The translations under genes and the position numbers were made by a program. From assembly GCA_947575235.1 (NCBI GenBank), contig CANPMT010000007.1, forward strand, positions 1 through 64,000: DNA of 64,000 nucleotides. The letters run 5' to 3'. The notes beneath the pieces were generated by a model that was not told where the DNA came from, did not search any database, and saw only the letters and a program-made list of their open reading frames with translations. How positions within the stretch are numbered: the stretch's first letter is position 1; every line of letters begins with the position of its first letter. Origin of the DNA: an uncultured Porphyromonadaceae bacterium. Lineage in GTDB: Bacteria > Bacteroidota > Bacteroidia > Bacteroidales > Muribaculaceae. Below are positions 1 through 8,324 of the stretch, piece after piece.

Positions 1-37
1 TGGTACTGCGAAAGCGGGAGAGTAGGTAATCGCCGCC
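1..37 (+). rRNA. rrf: 5S ribosomal RNA, 3' end (partial)
   Basis: The first bases read TGGTACTGCG..GGGAGAGTAGGT, the conserved 3' part of bacterial 5S rRNA (helix IV/V and the GGGAGAGTAGG run). The 5' part lies outside the window. A strong terminator follows within 10 bases, as expected at the end of an rRNA operon. The exact 3' end is approximate. Confidence 0.8.
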
Positions 38-44
38 TTAGGAA

Positions 45-74
45 AGCCTCAGCTAATGTAGCTGAGGCTTTTTT
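45..74 (+). terminator. Rho-independent terminator of the rRNA operon
   Basis: A perfect 11-bp stem (AGCCTCAGCTA / TAGCTGAGGCT) with a 3-base loop is followed by a run of six T. It directly follows the 5S rRNA end. Confidence 0.9.
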
Positions 75-95
75 GTATGTTATACTCGGTGGACG

Positions 96-135
96 TGTTG
101 CGGCGCGTCCGTACATGTTGCGGTGCGTCCGTACG
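96..135. repeat. Two tandem copies of a 20-bp repeat
   Basis: TGTTGCGGCGCGTCCGTACA is followed at once by TGTTGCGGTGCGTCCGTACG, with two mismatches. The GC-rich repeat sits between the rRNA terminator and the promoter of the next gene. Its role is unknown. Confidence 0.75.
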
Positions 136-162
136 TTATTTTTAATTTTTTTTGTTTATAAA

Positions 163-194
163 TTTGTGACTGTGACGCTATTTGACTAACTTTG
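163..194 (+). promoter_or_regulatory. Bacteroidetes-type promoter for the RelA/SpoT homologue
   Basis: A -33 TTTG (163-166), a 20-bp spacer and a -7 TAACTTTG (187-194) match the Bacteroidetes primary sigma consensus. The -7 box lies 30 bases before the ATG at 225. Confidence 0.75.
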
Positions 195-224
195 CCTTAT
201 CTATCACCATATAATTGTTAAGCT

Positions 225-2099
225 ATGGAGAATGATTACAGTTCAATTATCCGGCAACGCGCTCAGCACGTATTCGATGTTATGAAGCCAAGGGTTTCTG
301 AAGCTGACTTTTTGCGACTACAGGATGCCTTCGAACTGGCTCGTGAAGCGCACGCTCCGCAGGTTAGAAAAACCGGCGAGCCCTATATCCTGCATCCTAT
401 AGCTGTAGCTAATATCGCCGCCGAGGAATTGCATCTCGACGTTAATTCGGTGATAGCAGCTTTCCTTCATGACGTGGTGGAGGATACACCACATCCGCTT
501 GAGGAGATCAGAAGCCGGTTTGGTGATGACGTGGCATTCCTCGTGAATGTGCTCACTAAGCGCGAGAAGAAGAATTATGACCTCAGCAAGCAGGTTGATA
601 ATTTCCGGCAGATTCTTGACTCCATGCAGCATGACATCCGCCCTATAATGGTGAAACTGGCCGACCGTCTGCACAATATGCGTACGCTATCCTCGATGCG
701 GCCTGACAAGCAGATGAAGATAGCCGGTGAAACAGATTATTTCTATGCCCCCCTTGCCAACCGCCTGGGCCTTTATCATGTCAAGACTGAACTCGAGAAT
801 CTGAGTCTCAGGTTCAGATGCCCTCATGAGTTTGAGGAGATCACAACCCTCATCATGAACGACATGGCGCAGCAGCATGACCGCCTTGAGCGTTTCCGCA
901 TCCAGATTGAATGCACCCTCGCCGAGGCAGGAATAGAGGCGTCGGTCAAAGTGGACTACCGTCAGCCTTACAGCGTGTGGCGCAAGATGAGGAAATTCGG
1001 CGATGATTTCAACCATCTCAAATATCGTCATTTCACCGATGTTGTCTTCACCACTCCCCCCGATGTTGATGAGAAGACAATGGCCCTTCACATATATTCA
1101 ATCCTTACTGACCGTTTCAAGGAGAAGCCGGGAGGAATTTCAAATTACATCGACTCTCCGAAGGAGAACGGTTACCAGAGCTTCCACGTGAAACTCCTTG
1201 CCGACTTCGGCCGCTGGCAGGAGGTGCATATAAGCAGCGAGCGCATGTCGCGCAATTCACAGTTGGGCTACCGTGCAGAGAACTCACATGACATCATCGG
1301 CCGCTGGGTTGAGAAATTCCGCCATGTGCTCCGCGACATAGACAGCCATGCCAACGGAATCGATTTCATGGAGCGGGTGACAAGCTCGTTCTATAACGAC
1401 GATATAATGGTGTTCACCCCCAAGGGGAAGGCCGTTATACTTCCGCAGAAGTCATCTCTTCTCGACTTCGCTTACGAAATATCCGACGAGGTTGGCAATC
1501 ACGCGAAATATGGTCGTGTAAACGGCTTCCTCAGTTCAATCAAGGCACAGTTGCGCCGCGGCGATGTGGTGCAGATCTTTACTGACCCTGATGTGGAGCC
1601 GACGCCCGACCGGCTTAACTCAGTTGTCACCTACAAGGCCCGTAATGCCATCAACGCCTTCCTTGACAGCCGTCCCGAACCGAAATTCAACCGTTGTCCG
1701 CATTGCCATCCGATTCCCGGCGAGGAGGTGATAGGTTTCAGGGACAAGAATGGAAAGGTGACGATGCACAAGCGCGACTGCCAGGTGGCCATAAGGATGG
1801 CCTCTCAGTTTGGCGACGATATAGTAAGCGTTGACTACGTCCCCGACGGGCGCCTCTATCCAGTGACAGTGGCAGTGAAGGCTGTCGACCGTTACCATCT
1901 TTTCCTTGACCTTGTTGATTGCATCTCGAACAAACTTAACCTCAACATCGACAATTACAACACCAACACCGTCGACTCAATCGCCACAATCGATATCTCT
2001 TTCGGAGTACACTCATATATGGAACTTCAGAAAATCATGAGTCATATTTCCGGTATAAAGGATGTGGATGAGGTGCGTCTGGTGTCGTGCAACGTCTAA
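225..2099 (+). CDS. RelA/SpoT family (p)ppGpp hydrolase, synthetase domain apparently degenerate
   Basis: 624 aa, somewhat shorter than the usual 700-740 aa. Domains in order: HD hydrolase (about 30-180) with HPIAVA (57-62), the His82-Asp83 pair in LHDVVEDT, and KLADRLHNMRTL with Asp147; RelA/SpoT synthetase fold (about 240-350); TGS (about 393-455); a zinc-finger-like segment with CPHC (491-494); and a C-terminal ACT-like domain (about 545-624). The hydrolase motifs are intact. In the synthetase the G-loop lysine motif is replaced by YRQPYSVWRKM, the DLxAxR motif by a HFTDVVF-like segment, and the ExQIRT motif by EVHISS. I infer a mainly ppGpp-degrading enzyme acting in the cytoplasm. It has its own promoter and is followed closely by an unrelated TPR gene. 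The family assignment is secure; loss of synthesis is inference. Confidence 0.9.
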   Translation: MENDYSSIIRQRAQHVFDVMKPRVSEADFLRLQDAFELAREAHAPQVRKTGEPYILHPIAVANIAAEELHLDVNSVIAAFLHDVVEDTPHPLEEIRSRFGDDVAFLVNVLTKREKKNYDLSKQVDNFRQILDSMQHDIRPIMVKLADRLHNMRTLSSMRPDKQMKIAGETDYFYAPLANRLGLYHVKTELENLSLRFRCPHEFEEITTLIMNDMAQQHDRLERFRIQIECTLAEAGIEASVKVDYRQPYSVWRKMRKFGDDFNHLKYRHFTDVVFTTPPDVDEKTMALHIYSILTDRFKEKPGGISNYIDSPKENGYQSFHVKLLADFGRWQEVHISSERMSRNSQLGYRAENSHDIIGRWVEKFRHVLRDIDSHANGIDFMERVTSSFYNDDIMVFTPKGKAVILPQKSSLLDFAYEISDEVGNHAKYGRVNGFLSSIKAQLRRGDVVQIFTDPDVEPTPDRLNSVVTYKARNAINAFLDSRPEPKFNRCPHCHPIPGEEVIGFRDKNGKVTMHKRDCQVAIRMASQFGDDIVSVDYVPDGRLYPVTVAVKAVDRYHLFLDLVDCISNKLNLNIDNYNTNTVDSIATIDISFGVHSYMELQKIMSHISGIKDVDEVRLVSCNV

Positions 2100-2130
2100 A
2101 GAGATTTTTTTCAATTTCCAGGTAAACAAA

Positions 2131-3627
2131 ATGCGTTACATCAATCTATATAATCTTTTCCCAACATACTTTCCAGTGAAACATCTTAAATCATTTCTCT
2201 TAATTATCGCCCTCGTTATCCCCACAATGGTGTGCCATGCCATAGGCACTCAGGAGATTGCAGACAGCCTCAAGGTGAGACTCGCTGTGGCAAAAACGCA
2301 ATCCGACAGTTTACGCCTTCTCTATGACATATTTGATGCCAGCGACCAGGGCCGCAAGGAACCTGTGGGTTGGGAACTGCTTGACCTGGCAGTGAGGATG
2401 AATCATCAGGTGGCCCTCATAGATATGGTGCCCCAGATGGCAAGTCTCACACGCAAACAACTGAAAAATGACCGTAAGCTCCTCTACTACGCCTCTAATA
2501 TCGAGGACAGGGACCACCGTAAGGCATGCGAGCTCTTCGTGCATGTGCAGCGGGCCATGGATGAGGCCTCCTACATACCGGAAGAGGATCTCCGCGATGC
2601 GATATTGCGATACGCCAAGGAGGACATGACGCCAAAGAACGACCTGTTCGAGGATATCCTCGACCTCTACCGTATGGTGGTGTTCGTTGGAGCCGGCGCG
2701 AGAGGCAATCTATATCTTGAATATCTGAACCGTCTGGAGAAGATGATATCCCGTCTCCCGCCCGACTGCTACTATATCCGCAATCTCTTCTACACCACCT
2801 CGGCGATATGCCATAGCCAGAATGGGAATTACCGCAAGGCCATAGAGGCCGACCAGGCCCTGATCGATGTCATCTCACATCTGGAGGAGAGATACCATTC
2901 AATGGGACGCACTTACCGCAACTACGACCGTTACTATTATATCTGCTACCGGCGGATGCTCAGCAACTACAAGGGGCTGACAAAAGAGGAAATCAAGGAT
3001 TACTACGCCAAATGTGCCCTTCTGGCCGAGGAGAACCGCGAGGTGGCCGACGATTTCTATGGAGAGGGACGCCCCACAATCTACCGTCTGATGGCCGAGA
3101 AGGACTATGCCGCCCTTGTGCCCCGTCTTAAGAAAGCTATCCAGATGATGAAGGATAAGTCGACGGCCAACAGCAATATCTACCGCGACCTTCTCGGAAT
3201 GCTCGTCATCGCTTCTGACTCAATAGGCGACAGCGCCACCACACTGACAGCCCTGAAAGAATATAACATGGAGCTGGAGCAGCAGCTGAAGTCGAATTCC
3301 GAAGAGGCCTACCGTGAGCTGCAGACACGCTACGACGTGGAGACGCTTAAGGCTGAACGCAACGAGTCAGAGATGCTGCGACGCGATTCGGAGCTGATGG
3401 CGGGGCAGAAAGTGATAACAGTGGCTCTTGTGGCTTTGCTCATATTCGTGATTCTGCTGATGGTGATATACCGCAAGAACTTCACCCTCAAGCAGAGAGT
3501 GCGCGACCTTAAGAAAGAGACCACCCAACTTCACAAGACAGTCGAGAGGCTTCTTCACGACGGAAAACCCGCCGGAACTGTCGAAGTGAAAGGGTTGCGC
3601 TCCACATCCCCCGACGATAAGAGATAA
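2131..3627 (+). CDS. Membrane-anchored TPR-like protein of unknown function
   Basis: The ORF opens at 2062, but the ATG at 2131 gives a clean hydrophobic signal segment (FLLIIALVIPTMVCHA), so I use that start (498 aa). The body (about 45-400) is rich in paired helices with Tyr/Leu/Ala spacing typical of tetratricopeptide-like solenoids. A single membrane helix near residue 430 (VALVALLIFVILLMVIY) is followed by a basic coiled-coil tail of about 50 residues. This is the layout of the sensor half of many Bacteroidales TPR histidine kinases, but no kinase, HTH or other output domain follows. It begins 31 bases after the RelA/SpoT homologue and may share its transcript. I do not recognise a specific function. 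Confidence 0.75.
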   Translation: MRYINLYNLFPTYFPVKHLKSFLLIIALVIPTMVCHAIGTQEIADSLKVRLAVAKTQSDSLRLLYDIFDASDQGRKEPVGWELLDLAVRMNHQVALIDMVPQMASLTRKQLKNDRKLLYYASNIEDRDHRKACELFVHVQRAMDEASYIPEEDLRDAILRYAKEDMTPKNDLFEDILDLYRMVVFVGAGARGNLYLEYLNRLEKMISRLPPDCYYIRNLFYTTSAICHSQNGNYRKAIEADQALIDVISHLEERYHSMGRTYRNYDRYYYICYRRMLSNYKGLTKEEIKDYYAKCALLAEENREVADDFYGEGRPTIYRLMAEKDYAALVPRLKKAIQMMKDKSTANSNIYRDLLGMLVIASDSIGDSATTLTALKEYNMELEQQLKSNSEEAYRELQTRYDVETLKAERNESEMLRRDSELMAGQKVITVALVALLIFVILLMVIYRKNFTLKQRVRDLKKETTQLHKTVERLLHDGKPAGTVEVKGLRSTSPDDKR

Positions 3628-3651
3628 CATACCTGCAAAATGATAGAATTG

Positions 3652-3687
3652 GCCGGGAGTGATTGTCAGCCGACAATCACTCCCGGC
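3652..3687 (+). terminator. Long perfect hairpin after the TPR gene, probable terminator
   Basis: A 16-bp perfect inverted repeat (GCCGGGAGTGATTGTC / GACAATCACTCCCGGC) has a 4-base loop and lies 24 bases after the stop codon. The T-tract is weak (TTCGCT), so it may also act as an RNA 3'-end stabiliser. Confidence 0.7.
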
Positions 3688-3749
3688 TTCGCTATATAAA
3701 AATATTCGCATCCTTTTTTTAACTATTTTCAAATTTTATGGTTATAATG

Positions 3750-3780
3750 TTTGATAAATAGATTATTATTCCTAACTTTG
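3750..3780 (+). promoter_or_regulatory. Bacteroidetes-type promoter for gltB
   Basis: A -33 TTTG (3750-3753), a 19-bp spacer and a -7 TAACTTTG (3773-3780) lie 44 bases upstream of the gltB ATG. Confidence 0.8.
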
Positions 3781-3824
3781 TCAAGTTTTTATTTGATATA
3801 GGTTTCTACAGTAAATTTAAGTAT

Positions 3825-6800
3825 ATGATTTCACGACAAAACTATTCACCTGATAGATCCATTGGTCTATATTCGCCCGACTATGAGCACGACGCCTGCG
3901 GCGTGGGTCTTGTAGTGAAGATTGACGGCAGCAAACATCATTCGATAGTCGACCAGGGATTGTCGGAGCTCGAGCATATGGCCCACCGCGGAGCCGAGGG
4001 AGCCGATGACAAGACGGGAGACGGCGCCGGGATAATGGTGCAGATCCCACATGAGTATATACTTCTGAACGGCATACCCGTGCCCGAAAAGGGGAGATAC
4101 GGCGTGGGTATGGTGTTCCTCCCCAAGAATGACTCTGACAGGGAACAGTTCGAGAAGATTATCGACCGTGAGATCAAGGCGCAGGGGCTCTTCCTGATGC
4201 ACACCCGCGACGTGCCTGTGGATTCATCCGTATTAGGCCACGACGCACTCGTCACCGAACCGGTGATACGTCAGCTCTTCATCGTGGGGTGTGACAACCG
4301 CGAGCGGCTTGAGGGGTTGCTCTATGTGATACGCAAACGTGTTGAGCAGGCTGTGTTAGGATGCGACGCCATAGCCGACAAGGAATCATGTTACATAGTG
4401 AGCCTCTCCACGCGCACACTCATATATAAAGGTATGCTCTCGTCGCTCCAGCTGCGGGCATATTTCAAAGACCTTCAGAGCCCTTACTTCACAAGCGCCA
4501 TCGCTCTTGTGCATTCACGGTTCTCCACCAACACCTTCCCCACCTGGCGCCTGGCCCAGCCCTTCCGTCTGATAGGGCATAACGGCGAGATCAACACCAT
4601 ACGCGGCAACCGCTTCTGGATGTCTACGCGCGAGGCCGTGATACAGCCCGAGAATTTAGGTGAGATGAAAAACATAGGTGAGGTGATACAGCCCGGCATG
4701 AGCGACAGCGCCTCGTTTGACAACGCCCTCGAATTCTTTGTGCGTTCAGGTATGAGTCTCCCGCACGCGCTGGCCATGCTTGTGCCCGAGAGCTGCAACG
4801 ACCAGAACCCCCTCTCACGGCGGCTCCTCGCCTTCTATGAATACCACTCGATATTCATGGCCCCCTGGGATGGCCCGGCTGCGATAATATTCTCCGACGG
4901 CCGCTACGCCGGGGGGATGCTCGACCGCAACGGTCTGCGTCCGGCACGCGTGCTGATCACCAAGAGCGGCGAGATGGTGGTGGCCTCAGAGACAGGCGTG
5001 CTCCCCGTAGACCCTGCCGATATCGAGCATAAATCGAGGCTCAAGCCCGGCAAGATACTAATGGTAGATACGGAGGAGGGTAAGATTCTCGTTGACCGCG
5101 ACATAAAACGAGAGCTCGCCAACGAGCATCCATATTATGAATGGATCGACCAGAACCGTATCGTGCTCAGCGACATCAGCAGCGGGCGCAAGGTAAAGCA
5201 TGAGGTGCCCGACCGTGAGCGTACCATGGTGGCTTTCGGCTACGACTACGAGGATATCGAGCGTATCATAAAACCGATGGCCGTCACCTCGCAGGAGCCA
5301 CTCGCGTCGATGGGGAACGACACCCCTCCGGCCGTGCTCTCGAAGATGCCGCAACGCTTCTTCAACTATTTCCGTCAGCAGTTCGCACAGGTCACCAATC
5401 CCCCGATCGACCCGATACGTGAGGAACTCGTGATGTCGCTCACCAGCTACGTCGGGGCCGTCAGGAAAAACATCCTCCAGCCCTCGGCAGAACTCTGCAA
5501 TGTGGTGAGGATGCCGTCGCCGATTGTCTCGGACAGCGAGCTCGACAAACTGCGTCATCTGCAATACAAAGGGTTCAACACAATCACCCTCTCGATGGCC
5601 TTTGAGGCCGAAGGGGGAGTGAAGGCCATGGAGAGCGCCATCGAGCGCCTCTGCACCGAAGCCGAGGAGGCCGTCGACAACGGCTATAATTACATGGTGA
5701 TATCCGACCGTGGAGTCGACGCCCGTCATGCCGCCATACCCTCCCTGTTGGCATTGTCGGCCGTGCACCACCATCTCGTGGCACGCCACAAACGTTCGCA
5801 GATAGCCATCATAGTTGAGACGGGCGAAGTCTGCGAGGTGATGCACGTGGCCCTTATGATGGGATACGGCGCAAGCGCGGTGAATCCCTACATGGCATTC
5901 GCCATCCTGCAGGACCTTGTGGATAAGAAAGAACTGCAGCTCGACTACGAAGGTGCCGAGAAGCATTATATCAAAGCCGTCAACAAAGGTATTCTCAAGA
6001 TAATGTCGAAGATGGGCATAAGCACCATCCGCAGTTACCGTGGCTGCGCCCTCTTCGAGGCGCTCGGTGTGAGTTCCCGTCTGCTGAGCCGCTATATGGG
6101 TGGGGCACCGTCGCCTATCGAGGGTATCGGTATTGATGAGGTGTGTGCCGACGTGCTCCATAACCATAGTCTCGCCTTTGGGGAGGAGGAGGCTAAACTC
6201 ATAGACTTCGGCAACTATTCATTCCGTAAGAATGGTGAGCAGCATGCCTGGAATCCACCGGTGGTACGCGCCCTCCAGGCTGCCACGATGAAGGGTGACT
6301 ACGACAAGTTCAAGGAATACGTGTCGCTTGTCGAGGATAAGCCCGACCCGATTTTCCTGCGCGACATAATGGAGGTGAGAAGCGACCGCCAGCCCATACC
6401 TGTAGAGGAGGTTGAGAGCGAGGAGAGCCTCATGCGCAGGTTCTGCACGGAGGCGATGTCGTTCGGAGCCATAAGCAAGGAGGCCCATGAGGCGCTTGCC
6501 ATAGCCATGAACAGCATCGGAGGTATGAGCAACACCGGAGAGGGTGGCGAGGATCCCGAACGCAACAAGGTGCGCGAGGATGGCACCTGGGCACGCAGCA
6601 GCGTGAAGCAGGTGGCCTCGGGACGCTTCGGAGTGGATGCCGAATATCTTGTGAATGCCGACGAGATACAGATCAAGGTGGCGCAGGGTGCCAAACCCGG
6701 TGAGGGTGGACAGCTCCCCGGATTCAAGGTGGATGAGGTGATTGCGCGCACGCGCCGCTCACTGCCCGGCATAACCCTGATCTCACCCCCGCCACATCAC

Positions 6801-8318
6801 GACATATACTCGATTGAAGACCTGGCCCAACTTATTTTCGACCTCAAGAATATAAATCCCGAGGCCCTGATAAGCGTCAAGCTTGTGGCCGAGAGCGGAG
6901 TCGGCACAATAGCCGCAGGTGTGGCCAAGGCCAAAGCCGACAAAATCCTTATAAGCGGCTGCGACGGAGGCACCGGAGCAAGCCCGGCCAGCTCAATGAA
7001 ACATGCCGGAGTCCCCGCCGAGATCGGTCTGGCGGAGATTCAGCAGACTCTCGTGATGAATAATCTGCGCGGAAAGGTGCGTCTGCAGGTAGATGGCCAG
7101 CTGAAGAGTCCGCACGATGTCATTGTCACCGCCCTGTTGGGAGCAGAGGAATACGGTTTCGGAACAGCCGCTCTCGTTGTGCTCGGCTGTTGCATGATAC
7201 GCCAATGCCACACCAACACCTGCCCGAAGGGTGTGGCCACACAGAATCCTGAGCTGCGACGTAAATTCATAGGGCGCTACGAGTATGTGGTGAATTATTT
7301 CCGGTTCATGGCCAGAAGCATCAGGGAGCGTCTCGCCTCAATGGGCTACCGCAATCTCGACGAGATTGTGGGACGCGCCGACATGCTCTGCAAGAGGGAA
7401 CTTGATCCCGCCTCGAAGGGGTCGAAGGTCGACTTCTCGCGTCTCTTCCATATGCCCGTGAGCGGACCCGACGCCACACTTCACTACACGTCGCCGCAAG
7501 ACCATAAACTCGACGGAGTGAAAGACAAGGCCCTGCTGCAGCTTATCAGCAACGCCATCGATGCCCGTCAGCCCATATCGTTGGGTATGCCGATTGTCAA
7601 CACCGACCGTTCGGTAGGGGCTATGCTGAGCGGTTACATCACGAAACGTTTCGGTGGCGACGGACTTCCTGAGAACAGCGTGGAACTGACCTTCTCGGGC
7701 TCGGCCGGACAGAGTTTCGGTGCCTTCCTTTGCAGCGGTGTCACCTTACGTCTGGAGGGGGATGCCAACGACTACCTTGGCAAGGGACTTTCCGGCGGAC
7801 GCATAATAGTGGTGCCACCCCGCGATGCCACTTTCGAGGCCGAGAACAACACCATCGCAGGGAACACCCTTCTCTATGGAGCCACATCAGGCGAACTGTG
7901 GGTGAACGGCCGTGTAGGTGAGCGTTTCGCGGTGCGCAACAGCGGCGCTGTTGCCGTGGTGGAGGGTGTGGGCGACCATGCCTGCGAATATATGACCGAC
8001 GGCCGGGTTGTCGTGCTCGGAAAGATCGGGCGCAACTTCGCCGCCGGAATGAGCGGAGGCATAGCCTATATCTGGAACCGCCGTGGCGATGTCGACAACT
8101 ACATCAACATGGAAATGGTAGAGCTCACCCTTCTCACCGGAGAGGATGAGAAAGATGAGCTCAGAACTCTTATAGAACGTCATTACCGCCACACGAGGAG
8201 TGCCCTGGCCAAGAGGATGCTCGATGACTGGGAGGCCTACGTGCCGCAGTTCCTCAAGGTAACGCCTGTTGAATACAAGCGTCTCTTCCTCGAGAAGGAA
8301 GCCGGCGATAAAGCATGA
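3825..8318 (+). CDS. gltB: Glutamate synthase, large (alpha) subunit
   Basis: 1497 aa, full length for GltB. The N-terminal class II glutamine amidotransferase domain has its nucleophile Cys25 in EHDACGVG, to be exposed by removal of a short propeptide. Central and FMN-binding domains follow, including the GEGGEDP and AKPGEGGQLPG stretches typical of the synthase site. A cysteine cluster (CCMIRQCHTNTCPKG) binds the Fe-S centre, and the C-terminal GXGXG beta-helix domain is present. The enzyme transfers the glutamine amide to 2-oxoglutarate to make two glutamates, using electrons from a GltD partner. No gltD follows; a GltD-type gene lies about 14 kb away on the other strand. The stop codon is only 6 bases from the convergent ahpF stop. 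Confidence 0.97.
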   Translation: MISRQNYSPDRSIGLYSPDYEHDACGVGLVVKIDGSKHHSIVDQGLSELEHMAHRGAEGADDKTGDGAGIMVQIPHEYILLNGIPVPEKGRYGVGMVFLPKNDSDREQFEKIIDREIKAQGLFLMHTRDVPVDSSVLGHDALVTEPVIRQLFIVGCDNRERLEGLLYVIRKRVEQAVLGCDAIADKESCYIVSLSTRTLIYKGMLSSLQLRAYFKDLQSPYFTSAIALVHSRFSTNTFPTWRLAQPFRLIGHNGEINTIRGNRFWMSTREAVIQPENLGEMKNIGEVIQPGMSDSASFDNALEFFVRSGMSLPHALAMLVPESCNDQNPLSRRLLAFYEYHSIFMAPWDGPAAIIFSDGRYAGGMLDRNGLRPARVLITKSGEMVVASETGVLPVDPADIEHKSRLKPGKILMVDTEEGKILVDRDIKRELANEHPYYEWIDQNRIVLSDISSGRKVKHEVPDRERTMVAFGYDYEDIERIIKPMAVTSQEPLASMGNDTPPAVLSKMPQRFFNYFRQQFAQVTNPPIDPIREELVMSLTSYVGAVRKNILQPSAELCNVVRMPSPIVSDSELDKLRHLQYKGFNTITLSMAFEAEGGVKAMESAIERLCTEAEEAVDNGYNYMVISDRGVDARHAAIPSLLALSAVHHHLVARHKRSQIAIIVETGEVCEVMHVALMMGYGASAVNPYMAFAILQDLVDKKELQLDYEGAEKHYIKAVNKGILKIMSKMGISTIRSYRGCALFEALGVSSRLLSRYMGGAPSPIEGIGIDEVCADVLHNHSLAFGEEEAKLIDFGNYSFRKNGEQHAWNPPVVRALQAATMKGDYDKFKEYVSLVEDKPDPIFLRDIMEVRSDRQPIPVEEVESEESLMRRFCTEAMSFGAISKEAHEALAIAMNSIGGMSNTGEGGEDPERNKVREDGTWARSSVKQVASGRFGVDAEYLVNADEIQIKVAQGAKPGEGGQLPGFKVDEVIARTRRSLPGITLISPPPHHDIYSIEDLAQLIFDLKNINPEALISVKLVAESGVGTIAAGVAKAKADKILISGCDGGTGASPASSMKHAGVPAEIGLAEIQQTLVMNNLRGKVRLQVDGQLKSPHDVIVTALLGAEEYGFGTAALVVLGCCMIRQCHTNTCPKGVATQNPELRRKFIGRYEYVVNYFRFMARSIRERLASMGYRNLDEIVGRADMLCKRELDPASKGSKVDFSRLFHMPVSGPDATLHYTSPQDHKLDGVKDKALLQLISNAIDARQPISLGMPIVNTDRSVGAMLSGYITKRFGGDGLPENSVELTFSGSAGQSFGAFLCSGVTLRLEGDANDYLGKGLSGGRIIVVPPRDATFEAENNTIAGNTLLYGATSGELWVNGRVGERFAVRNSGAVAVVEGVGDHACEYMTDGRVVVLGKIGRNFAAGMSGGIAYIWNRRGDVDNYINMEMVELTLLTGEDEKDELRTLIERHYRHTRSALAKRMLDDWEAYVPQFLKVTPVEYKRLFLEKEAGDKA

Positions 8319-8324
8319 TATGTG

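Noticed and set aside
5058-6167. 369-aa minus-strand ORF inside gltB
   Set aside because: It is antisense to a complete, well-matched gltB reading frame and has a His/Val/Asp-rich composition typical of antisense frames in GC-rich codons. No recognisable motif or start signal.
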